Positions 23,048 to 31,055 of a stretch of DNA of 42,236 nucleotides are shown piece by piece. Under the pieces are notes generated by a model that was not told the origin of the DNA, did no database searches, and saw only the letters and a list, made by a program, of their open reading frames with translations. Origin of the DNA: Leuconostoc carnosum (lineage in GTDB: Bacteria > Bacillota > Bacilli > Lactobacillales > Lactobacillaceae); assembly GCF_014207505.1 (NCBI RefSeq), contig NZ_JACHGL010000009.1, forward strand, positions 1 through 42,236, read 5' to 3'. The stretch's first letter is position 1. Every line of letters begins with the position of its first letter. Made by a program: the position numbers and the translations under genes.

Positions 23048-23725
23048 ATGGAAAAGCCAAAATATGTGATTATCGGAGGAATAAACGGAGCAGGAAAAAG
23101 TACATTATACCGATTACAACCTGAATTATTTAACAGCACAGAACGAATTAATGCTGACGAAATTCTGCAAAAAATGGGTGGCGATTGGAGAAAAGAAATT
23201 GACAACTTTAGAGTCATGCGTGAAGAAGTCAAGCAATTACATGACGCTCTCAATAATTGTAAAAGTATTCATGTGGAAATAACACTTGCCGGTAGTGGTA
23301 AAGCACAATTAAATTTGATTGACGAAGCCCATAAAAAGGGTTTTGAAGTCACACTACTGTATGTCACAGTTAATAGTGCTGAAATGGCTATTGATCGAGT
23401 ACAGGAAAGAGTTGAAAATGGCGGTCATGGTATACCACAAGAAACGATTAAAAAGAGTTACAGTCAATCCTATAATAACTTGCCAGTAGTTTCGTTTAAA
23501 AGTGATAATGTTTTTATTTATGACAATAGCAAAAGATTTGTCAATGTCTATACAAGAAAACATAATCAAGTTGAAATTAATAACTTGAAACAATATCCAT
23601 GGATTAATCAAGGTGTAACCTTTTCAAAAAAAATACAAACTCAATTAGAAAAATTTGTTGAAAATAACCCAACAATAACTGGAAAATTAGATAAGACAAT
23701 AAAAAAGGATAACCTTAAAATTTAG
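23048..23725 (+). CDS. Zeta-type toxin (UDP-GlcNAc kinase family)
   Basis: 225-residue P-loop kinase. The Walker A GGINGAGKST is at residues 10-19, followed by ERINADEI and the HVEITLAGSGKAQLNLIDEA segment typical of zeta/PezT toxins. These phosphorylate UDP-N-acetylglucosamine and block wall synthesis. The C-terminal part carries DRVQERVENGGHGIPQETI, with basic residues that contact the nucleotide in the family. At 225 residues it is shorter than pSM19035 zeta (about 287). With the 61-residue upstream gene it probably forms an addiction module. Its last codons lie within the bidirectional terminator. Confidence 0.88.
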   Translation: MEKPKYVIIGGINGAGKSTLYRLQPELFNSTERINADEILQKMGGDWRKEIDNFRVMREEVKQLHDALNNCKSIHVEITLAGSGKAQLNLIDEAHKKGFEVTLLYVTVNSAEMAIDRVQERVENGGHGIPQETIKKSYSQSYNNLPVVSFKSDNVFIYDNSKRFVNVYTRKHNQVEINNLKQYPWINQGVTFSKKIQTQLEKFVENNPTITGKLDKTIKKDNLKI

Positions 23726-23738
23726 GGTTATCCTTTTT
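23702..23738. terminator. Bidirectional terminator between convergent genes
   Basis: AAAAAGGATAACC and GGTTATCCTTTTT, 13-bp perfect arms. They overlap the last codons of the zeta-type gene on one strand and of the DUF3847-like gene on the other. Flanking A and T runs serve both transcripts. Confidence 0.88.
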
Positions 23739-23993
23739 ATATTTATCAGGCTTATTTGAATTAACGTAATTAGAAAATATTTTTAAAAGGTTTTCTGTGT
23801 CATCAACTGATAAACTTTCAGTCTCAAAGTATTTATCTAGTAGGGCGCCTTTTTGGATTAAAAGGCGGGTACGTTCTTTTCTAGCTTTAGAGTTTTCAAA
23901 ATATTTTGATTGGCGTAAAATAAATTCTTCCTGATCAATTTTTTTTTGAAGTTTATCTTTTGATGAAACCAATTGATTTAATTTTTTACTCAT
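23715..23993 (-). CDS. DUF3847-like mobilisation accessory protein
   Basis: 92 residues: a basic coiled coil (LNQLVSSKDKLQKKIDQEE) followed by NSKARKERTRLLIQKGALLD, which is the core pattern of DUF3847/MobC-like proteins encoded beside relaxases, then an acidic end. It probably assists the relaxase at oriT. It is read away from the oriT and follows the 94-residue gene by 21 bases, so the two make a leftward operon divergent from the relaxase. Confidence 0.7.
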   Translation of the reverse strand: MSKKLNQLVSSKDKLQKKIDQEEFILRQSKYFENSKARKERTRLLIQKGALLDKYFETESLSVDDTENLLKIFSNYVNSNKPDKYKKDNPKF

Positions 23994-24014
23994 AGGCTAA
24001 AACCTCTAATTATT

Positions 24015-24299
24015 TCAAGATATACCATTGTTGTTATCACTAACATTTGTAGATGAATTACTATCATTTTCTTTTGAATTATTTTCATCATTAATGCTAA
24101 CACTACCTGAATTAAAAAAATCAGCTACTTGTTTTGAAATATCTTTAATTTTATTTTGATCCAAATTTGAGTAATCTAAATTTGAGAGCTTGATTATTTC
24201 ATGACCCAGATTTTTATCAATCTTTTCTTTTTCATTCTTTATTTTTTCATTTAACTTATTCAATTTTTGTTGTTGTTTCTCTAAATTGCTTAAAGACAT
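24015..24299 (-). CDS. Small mobilisation-region protein, coiled coil
   Basis: 94 residues. It starts with a lysine-rich coiled coil (LEKQQQKLNKLNEKIKNEKE), continues with GHEIIKLSNLDYSNLDQNKI, and has a low-complexity Asn/Ser/Asp tail. Proteins of this build stand next to oriT in MobQ-type lactobacillus plasmids and may be relaxosome accessory (MobC-like) factors. The start follows AGGGGTG. No enzymatic motif is visible. Confidence 0.6.
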   Translation of the reverse strand: MSLSNLEKQQQKLNKLNEKIKNEKEKIDKNLGHEIIKLSNLDYSNLDQNKIKDISKQVADFFNSGSVSINDENNSKENDSNSSTNVSDNNNGIS

Positions 24300-24452
24300 A
24301 TTTACACCCCTTACTAATACCTTATTTATTTATTTCAACACAGAATAACATAATGATGAAAGCAAGTCAACATATTGGTTGCATAAACAAATATTAAATA
24401 GTACACTGAAAATGAATTTAAGAGACATCAGAAGAACAAATAAAATGAGTTC

Positions 24453-24488
24453 AATGCGCACTTACACGTCATCTTTCATGACGTTGTG
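24453..24488 (-). other. oriT: nic core plus hairpin, MobQ type
   Basis: On the minus strand an inverted repeat (ACGTCAT/ATGACGT around GAAAG, 24466-24484) is followed by TAAGTGCGCATT (24453-24464). The hairpin-then-TAAGTGCGC layout is that of pSK41/pGO1 and RSF1010 origins, where the nick falls just after GCGC. By analogy the nick is between 24456 and 24455 on the minus strand. Transfer would then lead through the accessory, zeta and rep genes, with the relaxase and tra genes entering last. Confidence 0.8.
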
Positions 24489-24574
24489 CTAAAACCATTA
24501 AAACCTGTATCAGAAGTTGCCTTTGGCAACAACAAATTCAAAACCATAAATTAAAAAAAAAGGTAGTGAACGAC

Positions 24575-26602
24575 ATGGCAATATTCCACATGAATTTTAG
24601 CAACATAAGTGCAGGAAAGGGAAGAAGTGCTATTGCAAGTTCTAGCTATCGAAGTGGCGAGAAACTACATAGTGATATGGAGGGGAAAAACTACTTTTAT
24701 TCACGAGATGTAATGCCAGAAACATACATATTAGCACCAGAAAATGCACCAGAATGGGTTAGTAATAGGGAAAGGCTTTGGAACGAAGTTGAAGCAGTAG
24801 ATAGAAAATCTAATTCAAGATATGCAAAAGAATTTAATGTTGCTTTACCAGTAGAATTAAGTACAGATGAACAAAAAGTATTACTGTTAGAGTATGTTCA
24901 AAATACATTTGTTAATGAGGGTATGGTTGCAGACATTGCAATTCATAGAGACCACACAGAAAATCCACATGCACATGTTATGCTAACTAATCGTCCTTTT
25001 AACGCAGACGGAACGTGGGGACAAAAGACAAAAACTGAATACATTTTAGACAAAAACGGTAACAAAACAAAGACACCAGCTGGTAATATCAGAAACAGAA
25101 AAATATGGCTAGTTGATTGGGATAAAAAAGGAAAAGTCGAGCAATGGCGTAAGGAGTGGGCTAAGTCAGTAAATAGAGTTTTTGAACAAAAAAATATGCC
25201 AGATCGAATTAGTGAAAAAACATTAGATGAACAAGGTATTGACGGAGTAGCAACGCAACATGTTGGTGTAAACGGACAGCGACCTGAAAGAGAAAAATTT
25301 AATCAACTAGCTTTGGAAAATAGAAAGCACAAAGCACAGCTAAAAAACGTTGATGAAAAAATTCATAACGAGCGCAGAATTCAAACATTACAAAAACACT
25401 TATCGTTTAGTGAAAAGCGTTCTGTTTCACAACTAAGTAAGGATTTACAAACATTTGTTAGCTTAGAAAATTTAGACGACAAAAAACGTATGCTGTTTAA
25501 TTGGAAAAATAGTCTATTAATTAAACAAGCAGTTGGGGAAGATATATCTAAACAAATGTTCACTATCAATCAGCAAGAACAATCATTAGAAAAGGCGAAT
25601 GATTTACTTGATAAAGTTGTTGATAGAACAATTAAGAGTATCTATCCAGATGTTGATATTGAACAAACAACGGTTGCTGAAAGAAGAAAATTAATTAAAG
25701 AAACAGATAGCGAAAAAACAATTTTTTCAGGGAAAGAATTAAAAGATCGTTTAGCTATGATACGAACGGATATTTTGAATAAAGAAATACTATCATTTAC
25801 TAAGCGACCTTATGTTAGTTGGTTAGTGTTAGAAAATCAGGAAGAACGCACTAAAGACTATATGACAGAAATCTTAGCTCAAAAAGGATATAAGTTTGCT
25901 GATATACACCGTTCCAAAGGTAGTATTTTACGAAACTTTAATGATGAAGAACAAGATATTTTGAAACGTGGAATTAAAGATTTACAAGCTACAAATGAAA
26001 TTAAAAATATTGTTGAAATTCAATATTCAGGTGTATTAAAAAGGACGTTCCCTGATATGGATATTGATAATGTGAAAATGGTTGATCGAGAAAAGATTTA
26101 CACGGCAATTGTCTACTTTAATCCTGAATTGAAACAATTATCAAAACAAGAATTTGATGAATTAAAAGATAATCCACCAGTTAAATTTAATACGAGAGAA
26201 CATCAACAGGGGCTTGTGTATTTAAGCGGTAAGATAAAGGTTAATGATATTAAAAACCCCAATCTAGTCAGAGTATTAGCTAATGAGGGAACTAAACAGT
26301 TATTTATAGGAGAAAGCAGTCAAGACCCTAACATTACTAAGGAACAAATAGAACAGGTCAAGCAAGTAATGACACAAAATAATGGTGCGTATGAGGATTA
26401 TCGTAAAGCCAATATTAGTGATTATCAAAGTGTCAATTATCGTGAAACAACACCAGCTGAGTATCTAAATAATGTATTTAGTAGTGTCATTATGAAATTA
26501 CTGTATATTGATGAAGCACGTAGAAAGAAAGGCTTGAAAGAAACAGAATGGGAAATGGAGAAGAAGAAGAGACAGCACGAGAAGCACGGTAGACAAATGT
26601 AA
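24575..26602 (+). CDS. mobA: MobQ-family conjugative relaxase (MobA/MobL)
   Basis: 675-residue nickase that cuts oriT and pilots the strand. The start is taken at the ATG at 24575 (MAIFHMNFSNISAGKGRSAI); a GTG three codons earlier is possible. The relaxase motifs are a catalytic tyrosine in ASSSYRSGEKL near residue 25, and the metal-binding HRDHTENPHAHVMLTNR near 124-140. A segment with the pattern WVDWDKKGKVEQWRKEWA (here beginning WLVDWD) follows. The long C-terminal half is helical and charged with no helicase motif, as in pSK41 Nes-type proteins. It is divergent from the accessory genes with oriT between them. A palindrome with promoter follows the stop. Confidence 0.93.
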   Translation: MAIFHMNFSNISAGKGRSAIASSSYRSGEKLHSDMEGKNYFYSRDVMPETYILAPENAPEWVSNRERLWNEVEAVDRKSNSRYAKEFNVALPVELSTDEQKVLLLEYVQNTFVNEGMVADIAIHRDHTENPHAHVMLTNRPFNADGTWGQKTKTEYILDKNGNKTKTPAGNIRNRKIWLVDWDKKGKVEQWRKEWAKSVNRVFEQKNMPDRISEKTLDEQGIDGVATQHVGVNGQRPEREKFNQLALENRKHKAQLKNVDEKIHNERRIQTLQKHLSFSEKRSVSQLSKDLQTFVSLENLDDKKRMLFNWKNSLLIKQAVGEDISKQMFTINQQEQSLEKANDLLDKVVDRTIKSIYPDVDIEQTTVAERRKLIKETDSEKTIFSGKELKDRLAMIRTDILNKEILSFTKRPYVSWLVLENQEERTKDYMTEILAQKGYKFADIHRSKGSILRNFNDEEQDILKRGIKDLQATNEIKNIVEIQYSGVLKRTFPDMDIDNVKMVDREKIYTAIVYFNPELKQLSKQEFDELKDNPPVKFNTREHQQGLVYLSGKIKVNDIKNPNLVRVLANEGTKQLFIGESSQDPNITKEQIEQVKQVMTQNNGAYEDYRKANISDYQSVNYRETTPAEYLNNVFSSVIMKLLYIDEARRKKGLKETEWEMEKKKRQHEKHGRQM

Positions 26603-26606
26603 TAGT

Positions 26607-26641
26607 TAATTGAACACATTGTGTTCAATTAGTGGTATAAT
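26607..26641 (+). promoter_or_regulatory. tra operon promoter with overlapping palindromic operator
   Basis: TAATTGAACACA and TGTGTTCAATTA, 12-bp perfect arms around a single T (26607-26631), immediately followed by a TATAAT -10 (26636-26641). Any -35 must lie inside the palindrome, so a bound dimer would block the promoter. The first gene downstream encodes a small HTH protein, the natural candidate for the regulator. The palindrome lacks a T-run and is therefore less likely to be a terminator. Confidence 0.7.
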
Positions 26642-26673
26642 GGTTTTATAAATTAGGAAAGGAGAAACCGTGT

Positions 26674-26994
26674 GTGGCAGAAAATCAGGAGTGGTACAGT
26701 CTTACAAAAGCCAGTGAGAAACTAGGTTATGGCAGAACTTATGTTAGTTTGTGGTTGCGTAGACATAAAGACGACTTCCCAAGCAGTATGTTAATGGAGT
26801 CAGGAAACAGCAAGATGATTTCTGAACAAGGCATAGAATGGATTAAAGAAAACACAAAAAAAGCGGGCGTCCTCGTCAGCAATAGCAGTGCTAATGAGGA
26901 TAAATACCTAATATTGCGAGTATTAGGTAAAGCCCTTAATATCCATTTTACAGGGTGGGCAAGGGGACGTCTAGGTCATTTACTAACGCCATAG
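26674..26994 (+). CDS. Small HTH protein, first gene of the tra operon
   Basis: 106 residues from a GTG behind AAAGGAG. The first 65 residues form a helix-turn-helix (LTKASEKLGYGRTYVSLWLR, then EQGIEWIKENTKK). The tail, from about residue 66 (GVLVSNSSANEDKYLI to the end GRLGHLLTP), does not look like a folded domain. It is encoded by DNA that folds into several hairpins (26865-26970), so it may be translated RNA structure. It is probably the autorepressor of the tra operon, acting at the palindrome just upstream. Confidence 0.7.
   Translation: MAENQEWYSLTKASEKLGYGRTYVSLWLRRHKDDFPSSMLMESGNSKMISEQGIEWIKENTKKAGVLVSNSSANEDKYLILRVLGKALNIHFTGWARGRLGHLLTP
26865..26970 (+). ncRNA. Candidate structured RNA element
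   Basis: Three hairpins stand in a row: CCTCGTCAGCA/TGCTAATGAGG (26871-26899, one mismatch, one wobble), TACCTAATA/TATTAGGTA (26905-26929, perfect), and GCCC/GGGC with CCCT/AGGG alternatives (26932-26960). An outer pairing GCGTCC (26867-26872) with GGACGT (26965-26970) could close them into a multi-branched fold. It lies across the 3' third of the HTH gene, before the tra genes. The function is unknown; it could control read-through into the operon. Confidence 0.4.
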
Positions 26995-27029
26995 CCCACA
27001 AATAACTTAAATTTAAAGGGGGTGACAGA

Positions 27030-27656
27030 ATGAAAAAGGAGAGCTGGCAAGGAATTAAAGGAAGTCTAGTCTATGAAGATGATAAAGCCATTATTGTTGA
27101 TGAAACAGACGATATTAAAGACACTGAAAAACTTTCAAAGCAACTAGCTGAAAAAGGACAACCAATAAAAGAAGTCAGGCATCAGTTACTAAAAAATTCT
27201 ATTAAGAAAAATATTAAAACTGATCCCTTGAAATTAAGTAGTTGGTTTAATCGTAAATACGATAGTGATAATGCTAAAAAGACTGAAAAGTTGGAAAGTA
27301 ACAAACCGACAAGGCAGTATAAGCAAATCAAAAATGAATTGACTTTTTTTGGCGAAAGTTTTCTAGAGGGTTTTCTAGGTTTTTACGGTTTGGAAGTTGA
27401 TAATGCGCTAGCTAGGTATGAAAACAACCTACAAATCATTGAAACCCAAGACTTAGGATTAAGTAATGAGAAAAAATATTACTTAGGCCAAAGCAACAAG
27501 GGAGAATTAAAACTAGCTACTTCTGAATTACCAAGTCAGCAAATTGCAAAAGAGGAACTAAACAAGTTCTACTCACGACAGCAAGAACAAGTTCAGCAAC
27601 AAAGTAACAGTATTAAATTGCCAGATGAAGATACTGATACAAATGGAAAGGAGTAA
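27030..27656 (+). CDS. Conjugal transfer-operon protein of unknown function
   Basis: 208 residues behind GGGGGTG. It is soluble by appearance, with an N-terminal SLVYEDDKAIIVDETDDIKD, a basic middle (KKNIKTDPLKLSSWFNRKYD) and a Gln-rich C-terminus (FYSRQQEQVQQQSNS). Its place, directly before the CagC-like gene, corresponds to the leading small tra/trs genes of pSK41/pGO1-type operons. It has no motif I can name. Confidence 0.6.
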   Translation: MKKESWQGIKGSLVYEDDKAIIVDETDDIKDTEKLSKQLAEKGQPIKEVRHQLLKNSIKKNIKTDPLKLSSWFNRKYDSDNAKKTEKLESNKPTRQYKQIKNELTFFGESFLEGFLGFYGLEVDNALARYENNLQIIETQDLGLSNEKKYYLGQSNKGELKLATSELPSQQIAKEELNKFYSRQQEQVQQQSNSIKLPDEDTDTNGKE

Positions 27657-27662
27657 CACTCA

Positions 27663-28007
27663 ATGAAAATATTGAACAAAAGTAAAATCACAAGTATTTT
27701 AGCTTCTGTTAGTACAGCGGGATACTTAATGCTTACGAATGCTCAAATCGTATTAGCTGCAGACGGTGGCGAAGTGCAGAGCAAAATCACGAATGCTGCT
27801 AATACGATTAAAGGAATTTTGACAGGTATTGTCGTGTTAGTTGGTGTCTGTGTGGCATTATTTATTATTATTAAGCGACTACCAGACGCAGATGATCCAC
27901 GAGAAAAATCAGAAGTCTATAAAGCAGTCGGACGAGTGGCAGGTCTTGTGGCATTAGCAGCCGCCATTGTTTGGATATTACCATGGGTATACAGTCTATT
28001 TACTTGA
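27663..28007 (+). CDS. CagC/VirB2-like small membrane protein
   Basis: 114 residues with an N-terminal signal-like helix ending near MLTNAQIVLAADGG and two hydrophobic helices (ILTGIVVLVGVCVALFIIIK and VAGLVALAAAIVWILPWVY). Signal peptide plus two membrane spans is the pattern of VirB2/TrbC pilin-like or CagC-family subunits of type IV secretion. It presumably forms part of the transfer channel. It starts seven bases after the previous stop. Confidence 0.8.
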   Translation: MKILNKSKITSILASVSTAGYLMLTNAQIVLAADGGEVQSKITNAANTIKGILTGIVVLVGVCVALFIIIKRLPDADDPREKSEVYKAVGRVAGLVALAAAIVWILPWVYSLFT

Positions 28008-28039
28008 TAAGAAAGACTATATGAAAAGGAGCTTGCCAA

Positions 28040-28390
28040 ATGAAAAAAGGTAAAGAATTTATTTTTCCAGAAAACGTTGATAAAGATTATGGTATTTGGA
28101 AAGATTACACCTTAAAAGATTTTGGCTATGGTATTTTAACACAATTAATTGGGTTAATTTTTATTGCAATACCCCCTTATGGTTTTATTCTTGTATTAGT
28201 AAAAATTGTAATTGTTGTATTAGCCATGACGGTGGTCATGGCTATTTTAACAGTAAGACCAATTGCTTCACGCAAGAATATCAAAGTACGTGATAATTTG
28301 AGGCTTAAGCAAAAATATACTCATAGTCAAAAGCTCTACTATTTAAAGCCAAAGAAAAGAGATGAACCTAATGAAATTGAAAAATACTAA
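28040..28390 (+). CDS. Conjugal transfer membrane protein (TraC/TrsC-like, VirB3 position)
   Basis: 116 residues with a soluble N-terminus (FPENVDKDYGIWKDYTLKDF) and a hydrophobic hairpin (LIGLIFIAIPPYGFILVLVK and IVVLAMTVVMAILTV). A very basic cytoplasmic tail (KVRDNLRLKQKYTHSQKLYY) follows. Two spans before the VirB4 gene fit a VirB3/PrgI-like scaffold that recruits the ATPase. The end overlaps the start of the next gene. Confidence 0.75.
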   Translation: MKKGKEFIFPENVDKDYGIWKDYTLKDFGYGILTQLIGLIFIAIPPYGFILVLVKIVIVVLAMTVVMAILTVRPIASRKNIKVRDNLRLKQKYTHSQKLYYLKPKKRDEPNEIEKY

Positions 28391-29024
28391 GGCTAAAAAA
28401 TCTAAATTAGAGTGGGATTATCAACCGCCAAAAATAAATGGTGGTAAACAAACAATTGATGATATGAGTTTAGTTGCAGGAATGTATGAGAATTACGAAG
28501 TAACTAAAACAGGTAATCTGGTTGGTATCTTAGAAGTTAGCGGTATCAATCTTGACCTACTAAATGATAATGAACAGCAGGACGTGTTTAGCGATTATGG
28601 GGCGTTTCTAATGAGTACGTTGGGCGAGGGTGTAGATGATAGCTTGCAGTTCATAGAGCCAACAATACCAGTCAATATGACAGAATGGTTGAATGGATTA
28701 AAGCGTAAATATCTTGATTTAAAAAATAACCACCCCGAAGAAGAATTTAAAATTCAGCTGATAGCTAGTTATTTGGATCACTTTACAACCGTACAAAATT
28801 CAAAGAACATGACAACTAAACAGCACCTTTTAATTGTTAAAGTACCAATTAAAGACAAAACAATGGAAAGTCTAGATTTAGCAGTCCATAACCTTGATGA
28901 AAAAATTAATCAGGTTAAACGTGATTTAGAAAATGCTTTAACCGATTTTGACTTAACGGCAAAAGTCTTATCTAGTCAAGAAGTACAAGAAATATTGAAG
29001 AACTTAATTAACTTTAAAGGATAG
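28371..29024 (+). CDS. Conjugal transfer protein TraD/TrsD-like
   Basis: 217 residues from the ATG at 28371; an in-frame ATG at 28362 is also possible, both inside the previous gene. It is soluble, with VTKTGNLVGILEVSGINLDL and a long helical end (LDLAVHNLDEKINQVKRDLE). In pSK41/pGO1-type operons the gene before the VirB4 ATPase (TrsD) has this size and resembles a detached N-terminal VirB4 domain. It presumably acts with the ATPase encoded twelve bases downstream. Confidence 0.7.
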   Translation: MKLKNTKAKKSKLEWDYQPPKINGGKQTIDDMSLVAGMYENYEVTKTGNLVGILEVSGINLDLLNDNEQQDVFSDYGAFLMSTLGEGVDDSLQFIEPTIPVNMTEWLNGLKRKYLDLKNNHPEEEFKIQLIASYLDHFTTVQNSKNMTTKQHLLIVKVPIKDKTMESLDLAVHNLDEKINQVKRDLENALTDFDLTAKVLSSQEVQEILKNLINFKG

Positions 29025-29036
29025 GCGGGTGTAAAT

Positions 29037-31055
29037 ATGAGTTTTGGAGAACATTTAATCAATCTGTTTATGCCACCTGCAAAGGGAAAAACAGAGAAAA
29101 AAGAAGCAGAAGTCATTGATCCCAGAAATATGGATAAAGATAATTTCATGGACTTAATCGACCGTGATAGTCTACATTCACTATTTCCATTTAGTTGGGA
29201 ACAATACCCCACTTATGTACAATCAGGCGAAAACTTTATGCGAGTAATCGCTATTGCTGATTATCCTAAGCGTGTCTATGGTAACTGGTTATCAGAATTA
29301 AAGCGCAAAAAAGGCGCCATTGATATAGTGCAATATATCGACAGCGCCAGTAATAATTCAATGATTACCTACTACAAGAAAACTATTCAAAACAAGGAAG
29401 CACAGCTTTTAAATACGTTTGACCCTTATAAGCAAAAAGTGCTAAAAAATTACATTGATAGTGCAAATATGCAGTTAGATAAATACTTAGATAATTCTAC
29501 CACGTTTGTGTACCAACACATGCTAGTTTATTTAAGAGCTAACAGTTTAACAGAGTTGGAAGATTTAACAGATAATGTAAAAAATACGTTGATTAAGCTT
29601 CAAATGAAGCCACTCGTACCAGTAAAAGCTACCTTTCAAAGTTTTTGGTCTACTATGCCAATCAACGAAAATCTATTAGGCGATTATACGTATAAGGAAA
29701 GTAATACAGAAGTTGCTAGTTCAATGTTTCCATTTGATGACGCAGAAATAACTGATTTAAAACCACGTAGTGATATTGAGGGTGTTAACAAAGATACAAA
29801 TTCGATTATTGCAATTGATATGTTGGATAGAAATAAGACATTGAACCAAAACATGGTTGTTATTGGAACTAGTGGCGTTGGTAAAACAACGTATATGATC
29901 CAAAAAATATTGCGTTATGCTATTCAAGATTATCAAATTTACATTATTGACCCAGAAAATGAATATACAAAAATTGTTGAGCTGTTAGGTGGGGCAGTGC
30001 TTCACTTAACATCAAACGCAAAAAGCAAAATTAATCCCATGCAAATCTTTTCCGAAGAGATTTTAAGTGCTGATGAAGCCGTGACAAATCTTGATGAATT
30101 GGTAAAAGATAAAATTCAACGTCTGAAAGGTTTCTTTGAAGTCCTGAAAGATGATATGAGCCAAGTTGAAAAAGCGGTTATGGATAACGTAGTTAAGCAA
30201 GCTTATATTAACAGTGGCATTTTAAAATATGAACGGCTTAGCCAAATCAAAAATGATCAATGGCCAACCCTAACTAACGTTTATGACGAAATGGCAAAGC
30301 TTGCTGAGAAATACCCAGATAAGTTTGAACGTGTAAAAGACTTTTACTACATTCTAGGAAGTTACACTCACGGCTCAAATACTTTGTTTGACGGATATAC
30401 CAACGTTAATTTGAACGCTAAGATTGTCTCATTTGATTTAAAGCCATTGCAGAGTGAACAGGAAGTACAGGCAGGGGCTTACTTAACAACATTCCAGTAT
30501 TTATGGGACGAAATTACCAAAGACCGTCATAAGCGTAAGAAATTGTTTGTTGATGAATTTCACTTTTTGACCCTACACAAGTCAGCGTCAACATTTTTCC
30601 ACCAAGCTTATAAGCGTTTCAGAAAATATAATGCAGGAGCCATAGCGGGAACTCAACAAATTCAAGATGTTATTGAGGGAACAACAGATAGCGGACAGAA
30701 TATTGGGGAAGCGATTATTGGTAACAGTTTTACAAAAGTGTTCTTTGGATTAGACGGTAAGGGTGTAGATGACGTCATTACAAAATTACGTATGACCTTT
30801 TCAGAAAAAGAAAAGAAACTACTTGAACGTAGGCGTCAAGGAGACGCACTCATGATTTATGGTAGTCAACGCGCTTTTATGAATGTTGAATTAACCGAAG
30901 AAGAATTACGACTAATCGACCCAGAAGCCTACCAAGAAAGATACAATCGTGAGACACCAGAACAACCAGATTATCAAAAAAGAGTTGTCCTAACACCAAG
31001 TGAAATTGAATTACTAACCACGACCGAAGAAAAAGGGGGTGTAGATAGTGAGTAA
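29037..31055 (+). CDS. traE: VirB4-family conjugation ATPase (TraE/TrsE)
   Basis: 672-residue ATPase that powers assembly and transfer. The N-terminal VirB4 domain begins MSFGEHLINLFMPPAKG. Walker A is GTSGVGKTT (277-285, K283), Walker B is KLFVDEFHFL (D506, E507), and the IAGTQQIQDVIEG Q-motif and the LRMTFSEKEKKLLERR end are present. It works at the inner face of the membrane. Its last codons overlap the next gene by eight bases. Full length, with no defect. Confidence 0.93.
   Translation: MSFGEHLINLFMPPAKGKTEKKEAEVIDPRNMDKDNFMDLIDRDSLHSLFPFSWEQYPTYVQSGENFMRVIAIADYPKRVYGNWLSELKRKKGAIDIVQYIDSASNNSMITYYKKTIQNKEAQLLNTFDPYKQKVLKNYIDSANMQLDKYLDNSTTFVYQHMLVYLRANSLTELEDLTDNVKNTLIKLQMKPLVPVKATFQSFWSTMPINENLLGDYTYKESNTEVASSMFPFDDAEITDLKPRSDIEGVNKDTNSIIAIDMLDRNKTLNQNMVVIGTSGVGKTTYMIQKILRYAIQDYQIYIIDPENEYTKIVELLGGAVLHLTSNAKSKINPMQIFSEEILSADEAVTNLDELVKDKIQRLKGFFEVLKDDMSQVEKAVMDNVVKQAYINSGILKYERLSQIKNDQWPTLTNVYDEMAKLAEKYPDKFERVKDFYYILGSYTHGSNTLFDGYTNVNLNAKIVSFDLKPLQSEQEVQAGAYLTTFQYLWDEITKDRHKRKKLFVDEFHFLTLHKSASTFFHQAYKRFRKYNAGAIAGTQQIQDVIEGTTDSGQNIGEAIIGNSFTKVFFGLDGKGVDDVITKLRMTFSEKEKKLLERRRQGDALMIYGSQRAFMNVELTEEELRLIDPEAYQERYNRETPEQPDYQKRVVLTPSEIELLTTTEEKGGVDSE

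Noticed and set aside
26607-26631. Palindrome after the relaxase as a terminator
   Set aside because: There is no T-run after it and a -10 element follows at once, so an operator is more likely, although some termination cannot be excluded.
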